This document shows positions 1-5,301 of a stretch of 8,381 bases of DNA, piece after piece; position 1 is the stretch's first letter; every line of letters begins with the position of its first letter. Made by a program: the position numbers and the translations under genes. The notes beneath the pieces are model-generated. The model made no database searches. It was given only the letters and a program-made list of their open reading frames with translations, and was not told where the DNA came from. This DNA is from Microbacteriaceae bacterium. Its GTDB lineage: Bacteria > Actinomycetota > Actinomycetes > Actinomycetales > Microbacteriaceae. The stretch covers positions 1 to 8,381 of the forward strand of contig CANKTR010000039.1 in assembly GCA_947486475.1 (NCBI GenBank), written 5' to 3'.

Positions 1-153
1 CGGATGGGATTCGCCTCCGTGCAGATCGATCACGCACTCGCCCTCGACGAAGACCGAGAACGCGGCGCCACCCGCCGGTTGGCCGTCGAGAATTGTGTCG
101 AAAGTGTCGCGAATGTGTTCGAACGACGATGCGGTGAAACCCTGGGTGCTCAT
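1..153 (-). CDS. Serine hydrolase, beta-lactamase (class C-like/EstB) family, N-terminal fragment
   Basis: The window holds the first 51 codons of a leftward gene that continues past position 1. The readable start is MSTQGFTASSFEHIRDTF, followed by a stretch reading GQPAGGAAFSVFVEGECVIDLHGG. The pattern F..i...F...l..G.p.GaAf.VfveGe.ViDLhgG is the typical opening strand region of beta-lactamase-related serine hydrolases and esterases. The catalytic SxxK and YxN motifs would lie outside the window, so activity cannot be judged. The ATG at 151-153 is favoured because a TANNNT -10 element (TAAACT, 160-165) ends exactly six bases before it, as expected for a leaderless transcript, and no Shine-Dalgarno sequence is visible. 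It is divergent from the tRNA-Lys gene. The family call rests on a short N-terminus only. Confidence 0.65.
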   Translation of the reverse strand, partial: MSTQGFTASSFEHIRDTFDTILDGQPAGGAAFSVFVEGECVIDLHGGESHP

Positions 154-159
154 GCCCTC

Positions 160-165
160 AGTTTA
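160..165 (-). promoter_or_regulatory. -10 element of a leaderless promoter for the serine hydrolase
   Basis: TAAACT on the minus strand, then GAGGGC (six bases), then ATG. The expected transcription start falls on the A of the start codon. No convincing -35 hexamer is seen 16-18 bases upstream. Confidence 0.5.
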
Positions 166-200
166 AGGTTTGAGCCCATTGGGCATGTATCGGGCACGGT

Positions 201-229
201 TTGGTTGGGGGCGCTCGCTTTGGTAATGT
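201..229 (+). promoter_or_regulatory. Candidate promoter of tRNA-Lys
   Basis: TTGGTT (201-206) and TAATGT (224-229) are separated by 17 bases. The predicted start is near 236, giving a 5' leader of about 17 nt before the mature tRNA. Both hexamers are only partial matches to consensus. Confidence 0.4.
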
Positions 230-235
230 GGGGAC

Positions 236-251
236 TTGCGCGTAAGCGCAA
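236..251 (+). other. GUAA-tetraloop hairpin in the tRNA-Lys 5' leader
   Basis: TTGCGC (236-241), GTAA (242-245) and GCGCAA (246-251) form a perfect six-base-pair stem with a GNRA-class tetraloop. It ends one base before the first paired base of the tRNA and starts at the predicted transcription start, so it could make up nearly the whole 5' leader that RNase P removes. The pairing is read directly; a function is inferred. Confidence 0.5.
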
Positions 252-252
252 C

Positions 253-340
<88 letters not shown>

Positions 341-348
<8 letters not shown>

Positions 349-362
349 CGGTGTTTAGGTGG
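341..362 (+). repeat. Second short direct repeat inside the islet, left copy
   Basis: Positions 341-362 match 1582-1603 with two mismatches, at an offset of 1241 that differs from the tRNA repeat offset. Each copy lies at an end of the segment between the tRNA repeats, so this looks like part of the element's own termini or the trace of an earlier rearrangement. Confidence 0.6.
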
Positions 363-386
363 TCCGAGGGTTTAGCGCCAATGTCG

Positions 387-1361
387 TTAACCCGGTGTGA
401 TGACGGACACGGTGCCGTGACCGTAGTTTGCGACGTATGCTTTTTTGCCGTTGGGGCTGAACGCCACCGAGACCGGGTAATCGCCAACGGTAATTGGTGC
501 CGCCACCGCACCCGTTGCGACGGTGATGACCGACACGGTGTCGTCGTCGGAGTTGGTGACGTATGCTTTTTTGCCGTTGGGGCTGAACGCCACCGAGACC
601 GGGCCATCACCGACGGTAATTGGTGCCGCCACCGCACCCGTTTTCACGGTGATTACGGACACGGTGCCGGCACCGAGGTTTGCGACGTATGCTTTTTTGC
701 CGTTGGGGCTGAACGCCACCGAGTATGGGGTATCGCCAACGGTAATTGTGTCGGCCGCCACGGCACCTGTTGCGACGGTGATCACGGACACAGTGTCGTC
801 GCCGGTGTTTGCGACGTATGCTTTTTTGCCGTTGGGGCTGAACGCCACCGAGACCGGGCTATCGCCAACGGTAATTGGGTCCGCCACGGCACCTGTTGCG
901 ACGGTGATTACGGACACGGTGCCGTGACCGTAGTTTGCGACGTACGCTGTTGTGCCGTCAGGGCTGAACGCCACCGAGGCCGGGTAATCGCCAACGCTAA
1001 TTGGTGCCGCCACCGCACCCGTTGCCACGGTGATGACCGACACGGTGTCCTCGTCGGAGTTGGTGACGTATGCTTTTTTGCCGTTGGGGCTGAATGCCAC
1101 CGAATACGGGCCATCACCGACGGTAATTGGTGCCGCCACGTCACCCGTTTTCACGGTGATTACGGACACGGTGCCGGCACCGAGGTTTGCGACGTATGCT
1201 TTTTTGCCGTTGGGGCTGAACGCCAACGATCGCGGCCCATCGCCAACAGTAATTGTTCCCGTCACAGTGGGGGAAGCAAATACCGGCGACGTCACCACGG
1301 TGACCGTCATCAAAGAAAGTGCGGCAAGTGATAGCACCGTGCGCCTGATTGTCATGGTCAT
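387..1361 (-). CDS. Secreted seven-bladed YVTN-family beta-propeller repeat protein
   Basis: The protein has 324 residues. Residues 1-29 form a Sec signal peptide: basic MTMTIRR start, hydrophobic core, and likely cleavage after VFA. The rest is seven blades of 42 residues (43 for the fourth) beginning at residues 37, 79, 121, 163, 206, 248 and 290. Each reads roughly ITVGDxPxSVAFSPNGKKAYVANxxxxTVSVITVATGAVAAP. The YVTN/NHL-like signature and exactly seven copies indicate one closed propeller. The last blade is cut after VSVIT, so the N-terminal strand would close the ring. There is no membrane anchor or catalytic motif. Such proteins are usually surface or binding proteins; the ligand is unknown. 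Blades 1-3 closely resemble 5-7, showing block duplication. The gene lies alone between tRNA-Lys repeats. The start at 1361 gives an intact signal peptide; the next in-frame ATG (1355) is also possible. Upstream AGGT is a weak ribosome-binding site. Confidence 0.88.
   Translation of the reverse strand: MTMTIRRTVLSLAALSLMTVTVVTSPVFASPTVTGTITVGDGPRSLAFSPNGKKAYVANLGAGTVSVITVKTGDVAAPITVGDGPYSVAFSPNGKKAYVTNSDEDTVSVITVATGAVAAPISVGDYPASVAFSPDGTTAYVANYGHGTVSVITVATGAVADPITVGDSPVSVAFSPNGKKAYVANTGDDTVSVITVATGAVAADTITVGDTPYSVAFSPNGKKAYVANLGAGTVSVITVKTGAVAAPITVGDGPVSVAFSPNGKKAYVTNSDDDTVSVITVATGAVAAPITVGDYPVSVAFSPNGKKAYVANYGHGTVSVITPG
390..1253 (-). repeat. Tandem 126/129-bp coding repeats of the propeller gene
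   Basis: Seven in-frame copies share long identical stretches, for example the segment encoding FSPNGKKAYV. A higher-order period of 507 bp (three 126-bp units plus one of 129 bp) is visible: the distinctive GCCGTGACCGTAG stretch at 414 recurs at 921. Near-identity at synonymous positions suggests recent amplification or ongoing gene conversion. Confidence 0.9.
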
Positions 1362-1374
1362 GATTGACCTAACT

Positions 1375-1396
1375 GGTTTCCCATAGGGGTGAAACC
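1375..1396 (-). promoter_or_regulatory. Inverted repeat in the propeller leader
   Basis: GGTTTC (1375-1380) and GAAACC (1391-1396) are perfect complements around a 10-base centre, and the site ends 14 bases before the propeller start codon. It could be a leader hairpin that affects translation or an operator. Confidence 0.4.
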
Positions 1397-1414
1397 AACA
1401 CTACTGTCCGACAG

Positions 1415-1433
1415 CCACCCTGTATATGGGTGG
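1415..1433 (-). promoter_or_regulatory. Operator-like palindrome upstream of the propeller gene
   Basis: CCACCC, TGTATAT, GGGTGG: a perfect 6-bp inverted repeat around an AT-rich 7-base centre, 54-72 bases upstream of the propeller start. The AT-rich centre holds a TATACA-like element on the minus strand. It may be a repressor site or a hairpin. Confidence 0.4.
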
Positions 1434-1545
1434 ACCGGTTTATTAAAAACCTTTTTCTCCGGTTTGTGCGGGCGGGGGAGCGGCACGGGGTGTGGAGCTG
1501 CCCGCCAAAAAAACGGGCTTAGATCGTGCTCGAGAGTAAGGGGTT

Positions 1546-1567
1546 AGGACCACGTAAGGACCACGCC
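1546..1567. repeat. 11-bp tandem direct repeat AGGACCACGTA / AGGACCACGCC
   Basis: Two copies at 1546-1556 and 1557-1567 are in phase with one helical turn. A related GGACCACC lies on the minus strand at 358-365, at the other end of the islet. Arm-type integrase or excisionase sites often look like this, but the match is short. Confidence 0.45.
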
Positions 1568-1581
1568 TAGACGGGGCTCCC

Positions 1582-1603
1582 CTAGTTGCCAGTGTTTAGG
1601 CGG
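1582..1603 (+). repeat. Second short direct repeat, right copy
   Basis: It matches 341-362 at 20 of 22 positions and lies just before the degenerate tRNA fragment. Confidence 0.6.
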
Positions 1604-1619
1604 GTTTTGGCGTCTTGAC

Positions 1620-1691
1620 CTACTGTCTCTTAGTCAGTAGGTTCCGGGTTCAAGTCCCGGGGGGTGTACCAGATAGAGACGGGCTAGTTGC
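1620..1691 (+). repeat. Degenerate tRNA-Lys 3' half (attR-like direct repeat)
   Basis: The anticodon loop (CTCTTAG), T arm, acceptor 3' strand and CCA are all present, but there is no D arm or 5' acceptor strand upstream, so this cannot be a functional tRNA. The anticodon stem has gained a T.T mismatch next to the loop. Its last eight bases overlap the stop codon and final bases of the downstream TetR gene, whose 3' end therefore abuts the insertion junction. Confidence 0.8.
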
Positions 1692-2340
1692 AGGGAGCGG
1701 TGGAAACCCAGTTTTCGAGTGGGCGGGATGTGACCGCGCGCGCTGCTTCCGGGCTCAGGTTCCAAATCGCGAGGGCGATCTCAAGCGACACGTCGGCATC
1801 CGCTGGCGAAAGCTCCTTTGTCGTGTGGACACCATGCAAAATCCCGGCAACACAGTAGGCAAAAAGGTGAACTCGTTTGTCGAATTCAACGTTGCTAAAG
1901 TGCCCGTGGCGCGCCATCGCTTCGGCTGCTGGGCGCGAATCCGCCATGAGAGCGTCAATCACAAAACCTGGGTTGTCGAGTGTCTTTCCGAGAATCCGTC
2001 CCAACAAAGGGTGGGTTTGCTGGACGCGGAACAACTTTCGACAGACGTCGATCATGACCTCGAGGCTTTCATCGGCCGGAACGCCGTCATGTGCCCACTC
2101 GAGCCACTCCCGAAAAATCTGGGCGAACGCTTGGGTGAACATCGCTTCTTTGCTGCCGAAGTGGTTGTAGATCGTCGTGGGAGAAACCTGGGCATGTGCC
2201 ACGAATTGTTCGACCGTTGCGTTCGGGCCGATTTGCGCGAGCACCTGCTGGGCGGATCGGATGAGCGCAGCGCGATTGCGCGCGGTCGCCGCGGACAGGC
2301 GAACACCAGGGTTCTCGGCTGCCTTTGAATTATCCGCCAT
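1684..2340 (-). CDS. TetR/AcrR-family transcriptional regulator (first of two)
   Basis: The protein has 218 residues, a normal TetR length. The N-terminal DNA-binding domain is clear: helix 1 around residues 22-37 (NRAALIRSAQQVLAQIG), then the helix-turn-helix around 43-62 with VEQFVAHAQVSPTTIYNHFGSKEAMF. The C-terminal ligand domain is all-helical and gives no ligand clue. The reading frame is open for 23 more codons, but the ATG at 2340 is chosen because a consensus-like -10 (TACAAT, 2347-2352) ends exactly six bases before it, implying leaderless transcription. A 13-bp palindrome lies in the promoter spacer and suggests autorepression. The gene starts 43 bp after a second tetR gene on the same strand. 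No target operon adjoins it. Its stop codon lies in the tRNA-derived repeat. Confidence 0.9.
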   Translation of the reverse strand: MADNSKAAENPGVRLSAATARNRAALIRSAQQVLAQIGPNATVEQFVAHAQVSPTTIYNHFGSKEAMFTQAFAQIFREWLEWAHDGVPADESLEVMIDVCRKLFRVQQTHPLLGRILGKTLDNPGFVIDALMADSRPAAEAMARHGHFSNVEFDKRVHLFAYCVAGILHGVHTTKELSPADADVSLEIALAIWNLSPEAARAVTSRPLENWVSTAPCN

Positions 2341-2346
2341 CCCCCC

Positions 2347-2352
2347 ATTGTA
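2347..2352 (-). promoter_or_regulatory. -10 element of the first tetR gene (leaderless)
   Basis: TACAAT, then GGGGGG, then ATG at 2340. The predicted first transcribed base is the A of ATG. The -35 region is weak. Confidence 0.6.
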
Positions 2353-2356
2353 TGAA

Positions 2357-2369
2357 CCCAGGACCTGGG
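2357..2369. promoter_or_regulatory. Palindromic operator candidate in the first tetR promoter
   Basis: CCCAGG A CCTGGG is a perfect palindrome about a single central base and lies entirely within the 17-bp spacer just upstream of the -10 element. A bound repressor here would block RNA polymerase. Autoregulation through such sites is common in the TetR family; binding by this protein is inferred. Confidence 0.55.
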
Positions 2370-2383
2370 GATACACAACCGGG

Positions 2384-3142
2384 TTATCTACCTTTCGCAA
2401 TCGCAACAATCTCGTCGATGTGGTTCTTCATGGTGAACTTCACCGCGATTTTGGGAAGGTCGAGCGACCAAAAACTTTGTGTTGACATATGGGATCCGCT
2501 TGCCCACATTGCTAATCCATGTACCGCCCACGAGACACTCGTCGCGGCGAGGAATTCTTCGGCGTGCGTGATTGCCTTCTCAATTGGAGGGTAGTTGGTG
2601 TCGTCGTAATCTATTGGGGTTGAGGATCCCGTTCGAATGTCGATTACAAGATCGCCCAACGCTGCGAGGTGGAACTCGAATTTCCGGCGCATTTCATCGC
2701 CATACTTCTTTTGCAATTTGACCCGGACAGGCTCGGACAGCATTGGGTATTGAACAAGCAGTTTGATCGGCCCCATGCGCGAGGCCCAGTCGAGTTCGGC
2801 ATTGATGTAGGCGCGCAGGCGCTTTTCGCCACTGCCTGACGTTTTTCGCAGGATATCGGTGGCGTGGTTTGACCAATCGCGATATGCCCAAATTGTCGAT
2901 TCGACGAGGAGCCCGTCACGGCTTCCAAAGTGATACGGAATCATCGATTGTCTAACTCCGAGGCGTTCGCACGCGACTCTCGCGTTGAAGTCAGCTGGAC
3001 CACTCTTCTTGATCTCATCGATGGTGAGGAGAATCAGTCGCTCGCGGGTACCGATGTCGTTCCCCATCAAACGCCTGACACCATCGAGGGCTGGCGCGAG
3101 ATGAAGTTCCGGAACCGGTGCGTCAAGACGTGGTCGAACCAT
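2384..3142 (-). CDS. TetR/AcrR-family transcriptional regulator (second of two)
   Basis: The protein has 252 residues. A 30-residue N-terminal extension rich in Pro, Arg and Leu precedes the DNA-binding domain: helix 1 around 32-47 (TRERLILLTIDEIKKSG) and the helix-turn-helix around 52-72, ending in SMIPYHFGSRDGLL. YHFGSRDGLL matches the usual yYHFgsKeeLl motif of the family. The C-terminal part is long and helical, with Trp-rich stretches near 205-225; the ligand is unknown. The start at 3142 is supported by TATACT six bases upstream. Translation from the in-frame ATG at codon 26 would remove the extension and cannot be excluded. It lies 64 bp after the membrane-protein stop codon and 43 bp before the next tetR gene. 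It shares only general family features with that neighbour, so recent duplication is unlikely. Confidence 0.88.
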   Translation of the reverse strand: MVRPRLDAPVPELHLAPALDGVRRLMGNDIGTRERLILLTIDEIKKSGPADFNARVACERLGVRQSMIPYHFGSRDGLLVESTIWAYRDWSNHATDILRKTSGSGEKRLRAYINAELDWASRMGPIKLLVQYPMLSEPVRVKLQKKYGDEMRRKFEFHLAALGDLVIDIRTGSSTPIDYDDTNYPPIEKAITHAEEFLAATSVSWAVHGLAMWASGSHMSTQSFWSLDLPKIAVKFTMKNHIDEIVAIAKGR

Positions 3143-3148
3143 GCCCCA

Positions 3149-3154
3149 AGTATA
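3149..3154 (-). promoter_or_regulatory. -10 element of the second tetR gene (leaderless)
   Basis: TATACT, then TGGGGC, then ATG at 3142. The arrangement is the same as for the neighbouring tetR gene. No good -35 hexamer is seen. Confidence 0.6.
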
Positions 3155-3156
3155 AA

Positions 3157-3193
3157 GAGTAAATGTCCGTTAACTATTACTCACTTCAGTTAA
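3157..3193. promoter_or_regulatory. Overlapping inverted repeats upstream of the second tetR gene
   Basis: GAGTAA (3157-3162) pairs with TTACTC (3177-3182), and TTAACT (3170-3175) pairs with AGTTAA (3188-3193). The two interleaved 6-bp inverted repeats cover the spacer and -35 region of the promoter and fill most of the short intergenic gap. They are candidate operators, but each half-site is short. Confidence 0.4.
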
Positions 3194-3206
3194 TTGATGG
3201 CGGTCC

Positions 3207-4655
3207 CTAGTCGATCGGCATTGGTTCAATGAGCATCGGCTCGGGAAGTTGGATGACGCCTTCCACGAGCGAGATCACGGTTTGCCACCACGAGTCAGTT
3301 CCAGTAAGGGCGACACCGGGAACGAGCCAGGCGTTACCGTTCGTATCCCAGACGAGCAGCAGGACGGACTCTGATTCGTCGATCGTGATCGTTTGAACGG
3401 GCATTTCGGGTTCCGTCGGCAGCGGAATCGGCGCCTCGGTCGGCTCGATTACTGGCGCATCCGTTTCCGTGGGAACGGGTTCATTGGTTTCCGACGGAAC
3501 CGGTTCCGTCGTCTCGGACGGAACGGGTTCTTCTGTCGGATCAACAGCGGGTTCCGTCGGCTCGACGGTTTCACCGGATTCGCCCGTCACCGTGTCACCG
3601 GTCACCGCGTCGAAACTGGCCTCCGAAGATCGCAGCATGACGCCCATTCCACCCTGATAGTCCATCGGACCTGCGCCGAACCAGCGCCAATCCGCGAGGC
3701 GTTCCACGGCCGCGGCGTCTGGCACCGTGTTGAATTCGCCAACGTCAACAATCGTGACCGCGTTGCCTTGTGCCCAGGACAATTCGCCGTTGCCCGACCA
3801 CGAGATTGACCATTCGATAGCGGTCTTCTGACCGTTGACAACCAGCGCAACACTGGCGAACGACGACCATTCGTCCGCCATGACCGTGATGTCGGCGGGG
3901 TCAAAGTCGACTCCCATCGCGGTGAAGAATTCACTCGCCAATCGACGGGTTTCTGCCTCGTCAGGGTTGAGCCCCGTGATGGCGGGTTCATATTCGGTGC
4001 ACTCAACGTAGGCATTTGCACCCTTACCCACTCGGTGCTGGTGGAGGCAGTCCTGTAAGGGATACGCGGCAGGGTTCGAATACCACCACGATCCCGTGCC
4101 CGTCCAACTGACCATGACGCTGGCCGCGGTTCCGTCTTCGGAGCCCACCACGTATGTCGGCCACGCCGCGTCGAAGTATTGCGACTTCTGCGGTTCACCG
4201 GATACGCCGAAATAGGCCGCCGCGTTGAGTAACACCGATTCGGGAGTCCCGGCTAGATCGAGTCGATAGACGTGCCCGCGTCCCGTGGATGTCGATAGGT
4301 TGTCGCCGGCGACGTACTCGAAGGACAGGTAGGGCATCATCATTTTAGAATCAACGACGGCGGAGGCTCGATCCGACATTGACTCGGGACCCGCGTTGTC
4401 CGCCAAAACAATCAATGGTCCGCTCATGGTGCCGAAGGTTCCTGCAACGACAACACTGGCTGCCGCGGCGACACCGACGCCGCCCGCCAACGATCGGCGA
4501 ACCCGCGTCGAGGTGGTCAGCCACCAATCGCGGATTGGATTGCGCCCAGACGAAGCAGACTGCGGCAGGACTGTGGGGGAAACCTTAACCCCAGGACCCG
4601 CGGGGTCGGAATTGCGAAGGCGGTCGTCGAGTGAATCGTCGGTTGGCTTGTTCAT
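3207..4655 (-). CDS. Single-pass membrane protein with extracellular domain and Pro/Thr/Glu linker; putative anti-sigma partner
   Basis: The protein has 482 residues. Residues 1-55 are a cytoplasmic segment containing LDDRLRNSDPAG, a motif seen near the N-terminus of actinobacterial sigma-partner proteins. One membrane segment follows at about 56-83. A large extracellular region (90-360) includes two cysteines, 203 and 219, that could form a disulfide. Residues 361-420 form a linker of repeated EPVPSET-like units, then a small C-terminal domain (about 421-470). There is no zinc-binding HxxxCxxC motif, so an anti-sigma role rests on its position 32 bp behind an ECF sigma gene and on its topology. 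The ATG at 4655 lacks a Shine-Dalgarno sequence. An in-frame GTG at 4689-4691 overlaps the sigma stop codon as GTGA and would add 12 residues, which suits translational coupling. Confidence 0.75.
   Translation of the reverse strand: MNKPTDDSLDDRLRNSDPAGPGVKVSPTVLPQSASSGRNPIRDWWLTTSTRVRRSLAGGVGVAAAASVVVAGTFGTMSGPLIVLADNAGPESMSDRASAVVDSKMMMPYLSFEYVAGDNLSTSTGRGHVYRLDLAGTPESVLLNAAAYFGVSGEPQKSQYFDAAWPTYVVGSEDGTAASVMVSWTGTGSWWYSNPAAYPLQDCLHQHRVGKGANAYVECTEYEPAITGLNPDEAETRRLASEFFTAMGVDFDPADITVMADEWSSFASVALVVNGQKTAIEWSISWSGNGELSWAQGNAVTIVDVGEFNTVPDAAAVERLADWRWFGAGPMDYQGGMGVMLRSSEASFDAVTGDTVTGESGETVEPTEPAVDPTEEPVPSETTEPVPSETNEPVPTETDAPVIEPTEAPIPLPTEPEMPVQTITIDESESVLLLVWDTNGNAWLVPGVALTGTDSWWQTVISLVEGVIQLPEPMLIEPMPID
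3396..3575 (-). repeat. Pro/Thr/Glu-rich linker repeats in the membrane protein
   Basis: This stretch encodes residues 361-420, with recurring EPVPSET/EPVPTET/EPTE units and matching DNA-level repetition around GGTTCCGTCG and GAACGGGTTC. It is probably an extended spacer through the cell wall. Confidence 0.6.
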
Positions 4656-4687
4656 ACTCTGGTTATGTCGTCTCGAAGGGGAATCTT

Positions 4688-5167
4688 TCACACGGTTTCT
4701 GCGAGTGCCACGCGCAATTGGTTGCGGGCCCGATTGAGGCGGACGGAAACCGCATTCGCGGTGATGTCGAGAGCCAACGCCGTCTCGGCGACACTGAGTC
4801 CATCGAGCGCGGTCATTGCCAATACTTGGCGAGACGTCGCCGGAAGCCGTCCCCATGCTTCGGCGAGTGCGATGTCGGCCACTGCAATCGATTCGGCCGA
4901 GGGCGACGTGTCCGGTGCAACAATCGCGGCGAGCAAATTCTGCGCGCGCGCGTTCTTTCTTCGGTGGTTCGCGACGAGGTTCGTCGCAACGCGATACAGC
5001 CAGGGCAGTTCTTCGCCAACCGTGACAGTGCCGCCCTTTCGCCAGGCGATTTCGAACACCTCGGCCGACAGGTCGTCCACATCCTTGACCTCGACACGGC
5101 GATACAGGAACTTCGCGATGGGCACGCGCAAATCAGCGAAACGCTCGGTGAAATCGTCGGGGGACAA
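4688..5167 (-). CDS. ECF-subfamily RNA polymerase sigma factor
   Basis: The protein has 159 residues, within the usual range for ECF factors. Region 2 occupies about 15-70, including LYRRVEVKDVDDLSAEVFEIAWR (2.1-2.2) and LPWLYRVATNLVANHRR (2.3-2.4). Region 4 occupies about 101-153, with GRLPATSRQVLAMTALDGLSVAETALAL and a recognition helix in ITANAVSVRLNRAR. The chosen start is TTG at 5165-5167, because AAAGGAG lies five bases upstream and the N-terminus then matches family length; the open frame extends further with no sensible start. An ECF-type promoter candidate is upstream. The downstream membrane protein probably controls it. It is transcribed divergently from the LysE-type exporter. Confidence 0.9.
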   Translation of the reverse strand: MSPDDFTERFADLRVPIAKFLYRRVEVKDVDDLSAEVFEIAWRKGGTVTVGEELPWLYRVATNLVANHRRKNARAQNLLAAIVAPDTSPSAESIAVADIALAEAWGRLPATSRQVLAMTALDGLSVAETALALDITANAVSVRLNRARNQLRVALAETV

Positions 5168-5169
5168 CG

Positions 5170-5176
5170 GGGCTCC
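5170..5176 (-). promoter_or_regulatory. Ribosome-binding site that decides the sigma TTG start
   Basis: CAAAGGAGCC on the minus strand places GGAG five bases before TTG at 5167. No ATG or GTG in this frame has a comparable site. Confidence 0.65.
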
Positions 5177-5204
5177 TTTGTGACCTAACTTGACTATGTC
5201 ACGG

Positions 5205-5231
5205 CAACGCGAAATCTTTCGGAATGTTTCC
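5205..5231 (-). promoter_or_regulatory. ECF-type promoter candidate for the sigma gene
   Basis: On the minus strand GGAAAC (5226-5231) is followed after 16 bases by CGTTG (5205-5209). This resembles the GGAAC/CGTT class recognised by many actinobacterial ECF factors. The start would lie about 30 bases before the TTG codon, leaving room for the ribosome-binding site. It suggests autoregulation. Confidence 0.45.
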
Positions 5232-5289
5232 GCCTTCCACAAAAGTGCGTCCGGACCGAGTGACCGGGGCGCTGCCGTCGCGCCGGTCT

Positions 5290-5295
5290 TAGACT
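5290..5295 (+). promoter_or_regulatory. -10 element of the exporter gene (leaderless)
   Basis: TAGACT, then GCTGGT, then the GTG start at 5302. The predicted first base is the G of GTG. No -35 element is recognised. Confidence 0.5.
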
Positions 5296-5301
5296 GCTGG
5301 T

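Larger units (their letters stand above)
1362..1683. other. 322-bp gene-free region between the propeller gene and the TetR gene
   Basis: No credible coding sequence is present. It holds inverted repeats at 1375-1396, 1415-1433 and 1437-1451, a GC-rich pairing GGCGGG/CCCGCC (1471-1476 with 1501-1506), an 11-bp tandem repeat at 1546-1567, the right copy of a 22-bp repeat (1582-1603) and a degenerate tRNA-Lys 3' half (1620-1671). The left part must contain the propeller promoter, but no clear -10/-35 pair could be identified. Confidence 0.7.

Noticed and set aside
390..1253. Regular direct repeats suggestive of a CRISPR array
   Set aside because: The unit is about 126 bp, in frame and coding throughout, with no constant-repeat and unique-spacer alternation.
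1468..1518. GC-rich stem followed by a run of A as an intrinsic terminator
   Set aside because: On the plus strand the run is A rather than T, and on the minus strand the T run precedes the stem, so neither orientation fits.
1600..1671. A second functional tRNA-Lys
   Set aside because: Only the anticodon arm to CCA is present; no 5' acceptor strand or D arm can be paired, and the anticodon stem has a mismatch.
1615..2328. 237-codon plus-strand open frame over the first tetR gene
   Set aside because: It begins in the tRNA fragment, lacks a ribosome-binding site, and lies opposite a clear TetR protein.
4631..5188. 185-codon plus-strand frame opposite the sigma gene
   Set aside because: It is a shadow frame: the opposite strand encodes textbook ECF regions 2 and 4.
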